Shown: positions 1 through 8,724 of the stretch, in pieces
How the letters are laid out: the number at the start of each line of letters is the position of its first letter
Position numbering within the stretch: position 1 is the stretch's first letter
NCBI GenBank assembly: GCA_011605725.1
Contig: JAAOZP010000013.1
Coordinates: 1-37,551 of the forward strand
Length of the DNA: 37,551 bases
From: Nitrososphaerota archaeon
Lineage (GTDB): Archaea; Thermoproteota; EX4484-205; JAAOZP01
Direction: 5' to 3'
Notes under the pieces: generated by a model
The model's input: only the letters and a program-made list of their open reading frames with translations
Told to the model about the DNA's origin: nothing
Databases searched by the model: none
Translations under genes and position numbers: made by a program

Positions 1-3000
1 CCATACTTCGAGCAGGTCGGGGTCTTCGAGGAGAAGAATGCTGCGGAAATTCTCGGCGTTAAGCCGGGTTTGCTAAGGAGCAACAGCTCAATCGGTGAAT
101 ACAGGACTAGGCTGGTCAGCCAGACGTGGAGGATTAGCGGAAGCATACTGCTGAGCCCAGTGGAGTTCGAAGCCTACAACAATACTTTGAAAAGCTTCGT
201 CGCGGAGAACAACCTGCAGGGCGAGTTTAAAATAGGCTGGAGAAGGCTTACGAACGCGACGAGGCTCGCGAAACCCTCTAGCGAAAAAGGCTTCCTAACC
301 CTGATCTACCGTCCTCTCAGCGTAAAGGGAAGCGGCCCCTTGAGGTCAATCCAGGTTAGGAACTATTCCCGCTATAACCTGAGCTACGTTATGGAGGTCC
401 AGCAGTTCGGGCGCCAGGCCTACATGAACCATCCTCCGATGATGGATGTTTACAGCAGTCCCCTGAACGTTAATGGTGGGGAATACAATGTTTCTCTCGC
501 AGGCTTAAACGCTGCCGAGGCCTACACTTGCCTCGTGAAGCTTTTCTTCGGCTCAAACCTGGTTGCTGAAGCAGTCTTCGACCTAAGCCCGGAGCCCTCG
601 CCCTTCTGGAGGTGCTTCTGGGAGGAGGTCAGGGGGAGAGTACCATGGATACTGGCGACGAGCACGATAATAATCCTCGTCGGGTTCCTCACGGGGCACG
701 GCACAACCGCGGCGTACGCGGGCCTAGCCGTCTCCATAGTTTCCACCGTAATCTACCTTGTCAGCGGGACGGTGTTGAACTGGATAGAGATAGAGCAGTG
801 CAGGGACATGTACTCCTTCTTCAACTATGTAGCCGATACTTACAGAGACTGGAGCTACGAGCTCAGCAACTATACTCAGCCTGAAACCCCTGGGCCTCCA
901 ATAGAAGCCCCCAGGCCCTTCGAGCCTAAGGGTCCTCTCGCAAAGCTCTACTGGAACTACTCCCAGTACTTCAGAGGGGCTGCGGCAAGGATTCTGGAGG
1001 ACACTGTTCTAGACCTCGTCGTAGGATGCGGCGTAACAGATTTCGAAACAGCGATGAACCAGAATGCAAGCGAGTGCGCAAGGGGGCGTGCAACAGGAAG
1101 AATAGTTAGTGCAGCGCTTTCCTTCACAGCCTTCATAATAGCCACTAAGATAGCCAGCATAGAGGCGAAGACGGCTAACACTAAGACCCCGTGGAAGCTC
1201 GTCAGCGCGGTTAAGGCCTGGGTCACGCCTGCGATATACGACCTTCTAGAGACGCTGGTGAAGAGCAGGAGGGTCATAGCCTTCATAGCAAGGAACCCGG
1301 GGCAGGCCCTGCAGATCGGGAAGTTCCTCATCTTCAAAGGGCTTAAGGCAGCGAAAAGCGTCGCCTCAGAAACATGGGAGCTCGTGAAAGACAAGCTGAA
1401 GGAGCTTGTCGAGAAAATCGAGTCCGGAGCGGAGAAGATTGAAGACTCCTGGCAAAGAATGGTTGAAAGGCTTAAGGGCTTCCTAAGCCTCCACGACGAG
1501 CTATACAACTACGCTAAGAATGCTGGACAGGAGGAAGCGATAGGTGTAAGCCACAAGTTCGACGGCGCCGGGTTCGAGGTGCCGGAGCAGGCGGAAGCCT
1601 TCAGAATACTGGACGAGATAGCTGTGAAGTCAAGGCTGGCTGAGAAAGCCCTCTCAGAACTGTTGAAGCAGCTTGAACCAGAGAGGCTGAAGGAAGCTGT
1701 GAACCTGATGGCGGGAATGGGCGGGTTGGAGAAAAGCGTGCTCGACGACTTAGGAAAAGCCTGGATGCTTAACAAGGATGCCGACGACCTCTACGGGCTT
1801 CTCAAGGGGCTTAGCATGGCGCTTGAGTTGGGACAGCAGAGGCAGAGCGAGATATTCGCGTTGCTCCACAGGAGTGTTGAAACCGGTGACGGGGGTAATG
1901 TTGCCTTTGTCTCTGAGATGCTCGGCTGGATATTTGAAGCTAGGAAAGCCATTCCGGATGAGCATAGAGAGGCTCGCGGATATCTGACCGATGGAGTCGT
2001 AGGGCTTGCCAACAACGCTTTGGATTCTGGGCTAGACAGGAGTAGGATGACCCAGATAACTGGAGTACTGGAAAACCTGCTGAAGCACCGCGGGGACGAG
2101 ATCGGGCCGCACGAGGTGGAGGAAGTCCCAGGAAGCCATCAGAGCATCTTCTACAGCTTCGAGAAAGGTTTGAGTAAGGCTGGCTTAGGTGGTGAGAATC
2201 TTAACCTAATTCTGCTCGACGACTGCTTGAGTAAGTGGGATTTCGCATCGAAGATTAAGCACGCATACGTCCCGTTCTGCTATCCCGTTGGGGATGATTT
2301 CCGCGGCGATGTGCCTTTCGAGATGAACTACCTGATGGTCAGCGGAGAAAAATGCATACCAGTAATAACAGCTTCCTCATCGGGAGAGGGGTACAGCACC
2401 ACGATTCCAAAAGACGCAGCGGAGTACCTTAGGAACGTGGAATGGTCACCCGGTGTAAAATGCCTGCAAGGAGACGAGGGGTTCCTCATACTCGTCAAGG
2501 ACCTGCCTCAGGGCGCTAGAGAAATAGTGCCGGTGAAAGTAGACAGCGACGGCAGAATTACCCTTACAAGATGGTTTGAGAAGGTTTTCAGCAAGAAGCC
2601 TGAGTATGCGGAGTACTTTGATGAAAACGGGAGAATAAGGTGGGATAAACTTGACCAAGATCACATGACTCTAGTCGTAAAGGTTTCCAATGATGAGCAG
2701 GAGCTCTATAGGACAATCATGCTGAAGCCGAGCACCCAAGATATAATAAGAACGAGAGTTGGAGAAATAGCTGAACCTAAGGAAATTGTGGAATGCGAGT
2801 TTATGCTGAAGATAACTGAGAGGCTGAGCATAAAAGAGGCTATTGACATCTTTACACACCAGTATGAAGTAAAAGAAGATATTGCTCAAGATCTTGCAAA
2901 TAGATTATTCGTAGTAATGCTTTATACGGATGAGGAGGGTAGGGGGCTAACTAATAGGGATGAAAAAGGAAGATGGGTTGAGTGGAAGCATTTTCAGGCT

Positions 3001-3363
3001 ATGAGTGAGTATAAGCGTTGTGGTATAGAGGGTTATCAGATGCACTTCCGTTCAGATGTAGGAGAGACTGTCTTAGACTTTATCATAGATCCTGCCATTA
3101 TTGAAGTGAAATATAGCATTAGGGAGGAAGAGGGTTGGCTGGACCATACTTTGGACCAAATGGCCAAGTGTAAGAAAGCACGGGAAACAGAATATCCGGA
3201 TAAGGAAGTCGTGCTCTCAACCTACGAGAAAAACGCAGAAGAAGATTTAGATCTCCTGATTAATAGGCTGAAAGAGAGATTTGGAGAAGATTTAAGCTGG
3301 CTTAAGATTTGTAACGGGATTGATGAATTGGAAGCATATCTAAAGGAAAAACTTGGAGGTTAA
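1..3363 (+). CDS. Giant membrane protein with C-terminal nuclease-like domain, 5' partial
   Basis: The frame is open from base 1 with no stop, so the true start lies upstream and at least 1,120 residues are visible. The first ~190 residues look extracellular and beta-rich. Two hydrophobic segments follow (about residues 215-265, and near 370), then a long helical, charged region with coiled-coil character (about 430-720). The last ~110 residues contain an ETVLDFII stretch, a short gap and IIEVKYS, the spacing of a PD-(D/E)xK nuclease core (Asp, then Glu-x-Lys). Base composition becomes clearly more AT-rich from about 2650, before the nuclease-like end. Family membership is not recognised. A membrane-anchored effector with an exchangeable nuclease tip is inference. 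The next gene is convergent and overlaps the stop by 4 bases. Confidence 0.8.
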   Translation, partial: PYFEQVGVFEEKNAAEILGVKPGLLRSNSSIGEYRTRLVSQTWRISGSILLSPVEFEAYNNTLKSFVAENNLQGEFKIGWRRLTNATRLAKPSSEKGFLTLIYRPLSVKGSGPLRSIQVRNYSRYNLSYVMEVQQFGRQAYMNHPPMMDVYSSPLNVNGGEYNVSLAGLNAAEAYTCLVKLFFGSNLVAEAVFDLSPEPSPFWRCFWEEVRGRVPWILATSTIIILVGFLTGHGTTAAYAGLAVSIVSTVIYLVSGTVLNWIEIEQCRDMYSFFNYVADTYRDWSYELSNYTQPETPGPPIEAPRPFEPKGPLAKLYWNYSQYFRGAAARILEDTVLDLVVGCGVTDFETAMNQNASECARGRATGRIVSAALSFTAFIIATKIASIEAKTANTKTPWKLVSAVKAWVTPAIYDLLETLVKSRRVIAFIARNPGQALQIGKFLIFKGLKAAKSVASETWELVKDKLKELVEKIESGAEKIEDSWQRMVERLKGFLSLHDELYNYAKNAGQEEAIGVSHKFDGAGFEVPEQAEAFRILDEIAVKSRLAEKALSELLKQLEPERLKEAVNLMAGMGGLEKSVLDDLGKAWMLNKDADDLYGLLKGLSMALELGQQRQSEIFALLHRSVETGDGGNVAFVSEMLGWIFEARKAIPDEHREARGYLTDGVVGLANNALDSGLDRSRMTQITGVLENLLKHRGDEIGPHEVEEVPGSHQSIFYSFEKGLSKAGLGGENLNLILLDDCLSKWDFASKIKHAYVPFCYPVGDDFRGDVPFEMNYLMVSGEKCIPVITASSSGEGYSTTIPKDAAEYLRNVEWSPGVKCLQGDEGFLILVKDLPQGAREIVPVKVDSDGRITLTRWFEKVFSKKPEYAEYFDENGRIRWDKLDQDHMTLVVKVSNDEQELYRTIMLKPSTQDIIRTRVGEIAEPKEIVECEFMLKITERLSIKEAIDIFTHQYEVKEDIAQDLANRLFVVMLYTDEEGRGLTNRDEKGRWVEWKHFQAMSEYKRCGIEGYQMHFRSDVGETVLDFIIDPAIIEVKYSIREEEGWLDHTLDQMAKCKKARETEYPDKEVVLSTYEKNAEEDLDLLINRLKERFGEDLSWLKICNGIDELEAYLKEKLGG

Positions 3364-3933
3364 ATTAGTATTGGGCCGCTATCCATAAATACTTCAACTG
3401 GATACTTGGTTAAGTATTCGAATATTGCAACGATTTCCGCCCGAACCTCCTTCGAAGGTTCATACTTTTTCTCCGTTTCCACGGTAAGCGGTTCTTTCTT
3501 AGGGATTAAGTGGACCGAGTGGATTTGAAACCCATTGCTCTTGACGTTATCCCCAATCTCAAAAACGTATCCCTTATATTTGACTTGGAACGCACAGGCC
3601 TCATTAATGTTGTCATAGCATGAAGAAGTTTGACCGAAGTACCACAATAACCTATAAACTGCTAGTGCCCTGTGCCTGACGAAAATTTTACTATAATCCT
3701 TCTTCCTAGGGTCCCAATTCTCCTTGTAAAAGGAAATAGTACTTATCCAAACGAATAAGAAATGGAGACTCTTTCTTCTCCCGTTCTTTCCACTCTCTCC
3801 ACTCATCCTCAGTAAACTTCTCGACAATAACCTCTTCACCGTTTACCTTAAGCATGATGAAATTCCTGTTTACGTCACTCTTCACGAGCTTGACATCATA
3901 CTCAAGTTTAACGAGCTTATCGCCCTCAAACAC
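3360..3933 (-). pseudogene. Hypothetical gene interrupted by a +1 frameshift
   Basis: Two overlapping frames on the minus strand join into one plausible protein of about 190 residues if one base is removed from the T-rich run at about 3726-3735. The upstream frame starts with GTG at 3933 and ends shortly after IRLDKYYFLL. The downstream frame continues with YKENWDPRKKDYSK and runs to the stop at 3360. The span of 574 bases is a multiple of three plus one, as expected for one extra base. The product is lysine- and glutamate-rich with no recognised domain. It is convergent with the nuclease-like giant gene, and an immunity role can only be guessed from position. Sequencing error, real decay and programmed frameshifting all remain possible. 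Confidence 0.6.
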
Positions 3934-3947
3934 ACGCGCTAACCCTA

Positions 3948-3962
3948 ACCATCGCGCGCGCT
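3948..3962. repeat. Alternating GCGCGC intergenic motif
   Basis: A run of alternating GC followed by CTAA lies just upstream of the frameshifted gene, and a shorter version (ACGCGCTAA) sits 20 bases away at 3934-3942. Related motifs recur at about 7367, 7795, 8581, 14156, 16312, 30048 and 33511, mostly in intergenic or gene-boundary DNA. The function is unknown. Confidence 0.4.
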
Positions 3963-4032
3963 AACTCTAAGGCTTTTAAGCCTAGTATTCTATAGCAACC
4001 TAATTTGTAGCATACGTCATTCTAGATGTATT

Positions 4033-5097
4033 CTATATTATTGCACATAAGTAGACATCGAAACTCCCGATGTAGACAGTTCCATCCGATCCGATAGCCG
4101 GAGAAGATTCGAGGATTTCATATCCGGTTTTAAGTTTCCATTTCAAGCTACCATCCGTATTAATAGCATAAAGGTAGCCGTCTCTGCTTCCAACATATAC
4201 TGTGCCATCTGCTCCTATTGCTGGAGAAGAATAAACTTGGCCTTCAGTCTTATATTTCCATTTCAAGGTACCATCTGTATTAATAGCATAAAGGTAAGTA
4301 TCCCAGCTTCCAACATATACTGTGCCGTCTAAACCTATTGCTGGAGAAGAATTGATGAAATCTTCAGTCTTATACTTCCACTTTAAGGTTCCATTTAGAT
4401 CAATTGCATAAAGGTAGGCATCATCGCTTCCCATATAGACTATACCGTCTACTCCAATCACGGGAGAAGAATAAATATTACTTCTAATTATACTCCCGTA
4501 TCTAAATTTCCACTTTAATGTTCCATCCGGATTAAATGCGTAAAGATGCTTATCATCACTTCCTACGTATATTATACCATCTGCCCAAATTGCAGGGGAC
4601 GATTCAACAGAGCCCTCAGTCTTATACTTCCACTTTAAAGAGCCATTTGGATTAACTACATAGAGATGCCCGTCATCGCTTCCAAAATATATGGCACCAT
4701 CCATTCCAAGAGTAGGGGAAGAACGGATCGGCCCCTCAGTCTTATACTTCCACTTCAACACTCCATCCGGATCGATGGCATAAAGATATCCTTCAAGGCT
4801 TCCAACGTACACCACTCCATCAAGTCCGATTGCAGGAGAAGATGGGCAGCTCAACTCCTTAATTTCACATTTCCAAACTAAAGAGCCATCTTGGCTGACT
4901 GCATAAAGATAGTCACCACCTCCAATGTATATCGTTCCGTCCGGCCCAATAACGGGAGAATTAAAATGAACAGGCCCCTCAGTCTTATACTTCCACTTCA
5001 ACATAGCCTTCTGCGCGCCCAAATAGGGGGATCTTCCAGTATGCTGGGAGTCGTGTCTGAACATCGGCCAGGGGCTCTCAGATGTCCTTACCTTCAT
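4033..5097 (-). CDS. PQQ-type beta-propeller repeat protein, eight repeats
   Basis: The 354-residue product is almost entirely a tandem array of ~40-residue repeats of the form SSPAIGxDGxVYVGSxDxYLYAI, followed by DGTLKWKYKTEG. I count eight copies, which fits an eight-bladed PQQ/BamB-like propeller. The N-terminus has WPMFRHDSQHTGRS, a frequent lead-in to such arrays, and a spare KWKYKTEG strand that could close the ring. No signal peptide or membrane segment is visible, so the protein is probably cytoplasmic. The repeats are also similar at DNA level (~120 bases each), so the array probably grew by recent internal duplication. ATG at 5097 is preceded by a purine-rich Shine-Dalgarno-like GGGGGAG and a TATA-like ATTTAAATAT at about 5129-5138. 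The ligand is unknown and a scaffold role is possible. Confidence 0.85.
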   Translation of the reverse strand: MKVRTSESPWPMFRHDSQHTGRSPYLGAQKAMLKWKYKTEGPVHFNSPVIGPDGTIYIGGGDYLYAVSQDGSLVWKCEIKELSCPSSPAIGLDGVVYVGSLEGYLYAIDPDGVLKWKYKTEGPIRSSPTLGMDGAIYFGSDDGHLYVVNPNGSLKWKYKTEGSVESSPAIWADGIIYVGSDDKHLYAFNPDGTLKWKFRYGSIIRSNIYSSPVIGVDGIVYMGSDDAYLYAIDLNGTLKWKYKTEDFINSSPAIGLDGTVYVGSWDTYLYAINTDGTLKWKYKTEGQVYSSPAIGADGTVYVGSRDGYLYAINTDGSLKWKLKTGYEILESSPAIGSDGTVYIGSFDVYLCAII

Positions 5098-5181
5098 GTC
5101 TCTCCCCCATCCCCAATTGAAACTCTTAAAGTATATTTAAATCTCCATGCTGGAAGCAAGCCTATTATTCAATTCATTAAG

Positions 5182-5442
5182 ATGACTCAGGGCTCGAAGT
5201 ATAGTGGTAAGAAGGTAGTGGTCTTCTTCTATCGAGAAATGCCTAGGAACGTGACCGGAGACGAGTCGAAAGGTTTGATAAGCAATCTTCTTAAGATATT
5301 CCAGGATAGAAGTAGGTTTGAAATAGTTAACGGCGTTATGAGCTTTCGAAGCTCGGTTAATGTCTCTGCCCCGTCCGGCTGCCGGTATCTTCAGAATCCT
5401 CGTCTTCTCGCCTATAAGAACGAATGGTTGAGCGCACGCTAA
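5182..5442 (+). CDS. Small hypothetical protein (86 aa)
   Basis: This ORF starts with ATG about 40 bases downstream of an AT-rich box (TATATTTAAAT, about 5130-5140) that it would share with the divergent propeller gene. The codons (AGG, ATA and AAG rich) look like those of real genes in this window. The product begins MTQGSKYSGKKVVVFFYREM and is basic. I recognise no family. A competing minus-strand frame over the same bases cannot be excluded without homologues. Confidence 0.3.
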   Translation: MTQGSKYSGKKVVVFFYREMPRNVTGDESKGLISNLLKIFQDRSRFEIVNGVMSFRSSVNVSAPSGCRYLQNPRLLAYKNEWLSAR

Positions 5443-5512
5443 GAAAACCAGCTTAGGAAACATAAAGCATTGCTTAACCAAGTAGCTTAAATATTTCCGT
5501 TGGGAAGAATAT

Positions 5513-7303
5513 TTGAAAGGCTCTATGTTCCGGTGGAGAAAAAGAGTCGTCGACAAGGTTTTAAACGAATATCTTCAGAAGGCTGAAGCCCTCTCTAAAT
5601 CAAGAGCCTTCGACGAGGCTAAGAAGAATTATGAGAAGGCTGTGGAAAGATGTGACGAGCTTTTAAAACAGGCTCCGGGGAACGATTATCTTCACTGTAG
5701 GAAGGCCCGCGTTCTTTTCGAACTTAGAAGGTATGAAGGACCGGATTGGACTTACGTGAAAAGGTGTAGGGAAGCGCTCGTGGAAATCGATAGGGCGATC
5801 GAACTGGATCCTGAGGATAATGAATATCATCTTAGAAGGAGCGATATCCTTGGGGAACTGGGAGGGACGCCTGACTGGAGTCTTAACGCTGGTCCAGATG
5901 AGGAGCGGACGATGGATACATGGCTTCTTTTCTTTTCTCTTTCACACTACATCAGAGGTTTTATGGTTGATGAACGCGGGATACCGTTTAAGTGCATGGG
6001 AAATGAATACAAGAGTATTGACATAAGGCTTATTGAAACGAAAGACGAGTATGAATCACGTTTAAAAGAAAATCCCAATGATCCTGATCGCTATAATAAT
6101 TTGGCAGCGGCTATGCATGAATTGGGGATGTGGGATATGCGTGCAGACCCTAGGGTTCTTGAGAAGCTGAATAAGGCTATTGCCCTCAATCCTGATAACC
6201 CGGCTTACTACAATAATAGGGCTTTAGTGCTTTACAGCTTGATTATGGATGCTGAATATTTCAGGCACAGGATGGATGGTTGGCCTAAGGATAAACTGGA
6301 CCCTGAGAAAACGCTTCAAGACGTCTACAGAGACTTAAGCAGGGCTGTTGAACAGGATACGCATAACCCCTATTATCATTACAACATGGGGCTGATGCTG
6401 TACGGAGATGGGAGGTACAACCAGGCTATCGATGAGCTTGATAAAGCAATAGCTTTGGATTCAAGCAACCATTATTTCCACTATAAGAAGGGGATGGTTC
6501 TCTACAGGCTTGGAAAAAACGATGAGGCTATTGAATGCTTTAAGGAAGCCTTAGGGTTGTATAAGAAGGACCTTGTCGCCAGATATATGATTAAGCTTAT
6601 TGAAAGAATCCGAGACAGGGAGAGGGGAGTCACGCTGCCAGTAGTGACTACTCCAGAATGGGTTGGGGACGATACGGAGACCAAGGTGTTTCTACAATCT
6701 GGCGATTTAAAACCTGACGAGGCTATTTCGAGAGCTAGGGAGCTAATCTCTATCGCTAAAAAGTTCAATCTGATTGATTCAAATGTTTCGCAGAAGGAGA
6801 TGGAGAAGCTGGAGAAAAGACTCTCAGAAATACTTTCTAAGAAGGAGATTCGCCTCAACTCCCTCATGCTCACCTTATGTTTTCACTGTCCCGCCTACTG
6901 GTTTGACACAGAGATGATATATGGGCCAGAGGACTACGTGGAGCTAGCATCAGAACTATCCCGTATAACTAGGGGGCTACTCCACCTCAGCGGAATCGAC
7001 TGTCGAAAAGTCATGCTTCCTGGCGAGGAGAGTCCTGAGAAATACTTGCTTTCATTCATAGCCGGGGGAGAGAATCACACGGTTGAACTCCCGTTCAAAG
7101 ATGATTGGGCTCAATACGGGCCGATAGTCAGGGTTTTGAACAACATTGCTGGAAAGATTGGAAGGAGAGAAAGATACGTCTCCCTTAACACTATGGATCA
7201 AACAGCATGCCTAATATTCTGCATACCTGAAGATTATGAGGCGTTCAGAAAAACAGTGGTTGAATTACTCCGGCAACGGTCCTCTCCGGACAAAGAGAAT
7301 TGA
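5513..7303 (+). CDS. TPR-repeat protein with unknown C-terminal domain
   Basis: The 596-residue product carries tetratricopeptide repeats in two blocks, about residues 20-110 and 180-360. Typical TPR signatures include LDPEDNEYHLRRSDIL, LNPDNPAYYNNRALVLY and HYFHYKKGMVLYRLGKNDEA. The last ~200 residues form a separate domain I do not recognise, with a short charged helix at about 400-445 before it. There is no signal peptide. The TTG at 5513 is the longest start. The in-frame ATG at 5525 is at least as likely, because a TATA-like TTAAATATTT lies about 30 bases upstream and GAAAGG precedes the ATG. TPR proteins mediate protein-protein contacts, so this may be the scaffold partner of the neighbouring propeller protein. 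That link rests only on adjacency. Confidence 0.8.
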   Translation: MKGSMFRWRKRVVDKVLNEYLQKAEALSKSRAFDEAKKNYEKAVERCDELLKQAPGNDYLHCRKARVLFELRRYEGPDWTYVKRCREALVEIDRAIELDPEDNEYHLRRSDILGELGGTPDWSLNAGPDEERTMDTWLLFFSLSHYIRGFMVDERGIPFKCMGNEYKSIDIRLIETKDEYESRLKENPNDPDRYNNLAAAMHELGMWDMRADPRVLEKLNKAIALNPDNPAYYNNRALVLYSLIMDAEYFRHRMDGWPKDKLDPEKTLQDVYRDLSRAVEQDTHNPYYHYNMGLMLYGDGRYNQAIDELDKAIALDSSNHYFHYKKGMVLYRLGKNDEAIECFKEALGLYKKDLVARYMIKLIERIRDRERGVTLPVVTTPEWVGDDTETKVFLQSGDLKPDEAISRARELISIAKKFNLIDSNVSQKEMEKLEKRLSEILSKKEIRLNSLMLTLCFHCPAYWFDTEMIYGPEDYVELASELSRITRGLLHLSGIDCRKVMLPGEESPEKYLLSFIAGGENHTVELPFKDDWAQYGPIVRVLNNIAGKIGRRERYVSLNTMDQTACLIFCIPEDYEAFRKTVVELLRQRSSPDKEN

Positions 7304-7560
7304 AAGACAATTAGAATACATGCCTAGAAATGTCTGAAGGAGGACATTATCTCATGTTTTCTTAACACGCGCTAAACGGTTTTCCCGAGAATGTTTAAGT
7401 CAAGCACCATGTTTCTTTTAGAGTGACGTATACGCGTAGAGCGTTGGGCGCTCATGAAAACTGTCGAGTATTGTAGGGGAATTAGTGTTGGAACTCTTAA
7501 TGCTTCTTAAAAATCGTAATAAGGCGGATGTGTATGAATAATGGAGAAAGAAATTTTTAA

Positions 7561-7812
7561 CTATGTTTTTATCACATATTCGCAGTACGGGTCTCCTGTC
7601 GCTACGCATTTTGTCTCAACGGCTTTAGCTTCCTCCTCGAATATGTTTGCGAAGAAGCCTGCTAGGATCCCCATGGTGAAGTGTCCGTAGGGTTTCTCAC
7701 TCCCCTTTCCTGTTTCACACTCGTAGCTTTGGTAGACGCGTACCGTTGCTTCTCCTGCTTCAGGATTGATCTCTGCATACTCCAGTATTCCCCAGCGCGC
7801 GCGCTTTTTCAC
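7561..7812 (-). CDS. Stand-alone C-terminal half of a V4R domain
   Basis: The 83 residues match only the C-terminal half of the V4R (4-vinyl reductase) domain, a small-molecule-binding fold found in BchJ-like proteins and in activators such as DmpR. The end of the family is clear: KPYGHFTMGILAGFF, then ETKCVATGDPYCEYVI with Cys69, Gly73-Asp74 and Cys77. V4R domains are usually about twice as long, so the N-terminal half is missing. The GTG start at 7812 lies about 23 bases after a TTTAAA box, consistent with leaderless transcription. The coding region opens in a GCGCGCGC run that may mark a breakpoint. It could be a remnant or a genuine minimal protein. A second V4R fragment lies at 16244-16468. 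Confidence 0.65.
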   Translation of the reverse strand: MKKRARWGILEYAEINPEAGEATVRVYQSYECETGKGSEKPYGHFTMGILAGFFANIFEEEAKAVETKCVATGDPYCEYVIKT

Positions 7813-7958
7813 GCGTGTTAAAAAGACAGGTGTTTAAATAGAAACATCAAGCCTGGTTAGGAGTTGAAAAAAGCACATGTTTTTTGTGGGATCCTTTTCC
7901 CCGGTTCCTAGCGAAGGAAGACTACTAGCGTCGAAACGCAACATCGTCATTAAGCACG

Positions 7959-8358
7959 CTACACCATTATCTTCGGAATACGATTCATGTCCTTACACTC
8001 AACAACTACGTTTCCCTCCGGAGACCCAGCTAAAACATCGATCTCATGCTTGGCGGAGCCTGTGCTCGCCGGAACAATCATATCCCACTCCGTCTCGAAT
8101 CCAGCGGCGTCAAATATCTGCTGCACGTATCTTTCCAGCCATTCCCCTTTTTCGTCACCAACCCTTCCTTGAGGAACCTCAATTCTGGTTTTCCTCTTAA
8201 CCCGATGAAACGGCATATGAGGAGTAGGCTTGACCATTTGACCGGGCTTACCCGAAACCTTGTTGAGGCAACTGCCTGCCACAATAACCGCAGAAAGCAT
8301 CATTAGGGCCTACAGCTTCACCGCAATAAGGACAGTAGAAAGCCTCTGGACTAGACAT
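7959..8358 (-). pseudogene. Zinc-ribbon plus Mrr-like nuclease, frameshifted and truncated
   Basis: ATG at 8358 opens a zinc ribbon with two CxxC pairs (YCPYCGEA and FCGYCGRQ), which then hits a stop near 8251. Removing one base around 8250-8262 joins it to the frame that continues to 7959. That part contains EWLERYVQQIFDAAGFETEW and HEIDVLA followed by VVVECKD, the Asp and Glu-x-Lys core of Mrr-like PD-(D/E)xK nucleases. The C-terminus stops soon after ECKD, so the final helices and strands of the fold are missing. The 400-base span is a multiple of three plus one. A TATA-like TTATATTTAA lies about 20 bases upstream of the start. Both the frameshift and the short end suggest a decayed gene. 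Confidence 0.65.
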
Positions 8359-8724
8359 TACAATTAAACAACAAGGCATTAAATATAAGTCTTCGCACTT
8401 AAGCATAAAACAATAAGGCTGAACCCTGGAAATTATTTACAGCACACATTAGCAAGAATACTGGTCGCGATTCAAAGGAAAAACTTATAGTTTGTTAAGA
8501 TACCATGTATTAGCATGTAGCGTGCGCTACCTTCTTATCTAAAACTTTGAATTTCAGTGAAGAGAATTGAAAGAAAGCGGACGCGCTAAACATATTACAC
8601 AAACATCCTCGAAAAACATCCAAAAAACCCGTAGAAACACGCGGCAAACCATACCACCCTCCTGAAAAACTTAAACCTTAAATACACCTCTCCAAAGCTA
8701 AGGAGACAGAAGGAGGAAAGAAAA
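8359..8724. other. Intergenic region upstream of EF-1A
   Basis: No convincing gene is visible. The left edge holds the TATA box of the minus-strand zinc-ribbon gene (about 8375-8384). At 8517-8530 there is a 6-base inverted repeat (GTAGCG, two bases, CGCTAC). An ACGCGCTAA motif lies at 8581-8589. The right edge holds the EF-1A promoter. Confidence 0.5.
8676..8717 (+). promoter_or_regulatory. EF-1A promoter and ribosome-binding site
   Basis: A TATA-like CCTTAAATAC at 8676-8685 lies about 40 bases before the ATG, leaving a short leader. The purine-rich AGGAGG at 8711-8716 precedes the ATG by 8 bases and is one of the clearest Shine-Dalgarno sequences in the window. Confidence 0.6.

Noticed and set aside
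957..1508. 183-codon open frame antisense to the giant membrane protein
   Set aside because: It mirrors the GC-rich codons of the sense gene, its composition is Ser/Leu-rich and implausible, and the sense frame is uninterrupted.
4033..5097. CRISPR-like regular repeats
   Set aside because: The ~120-base periodicity is coding repeat structure of a beta-propeller. There are no short identical repeats with unique spacers.
5137..5556. 139-codon minus-strand frame between the propeller and TPR genes
   Set aside because: It begins inside the TPR gene and covers its promoter. The plus-strand frame at 5182-5442 has better codons and a promoter.
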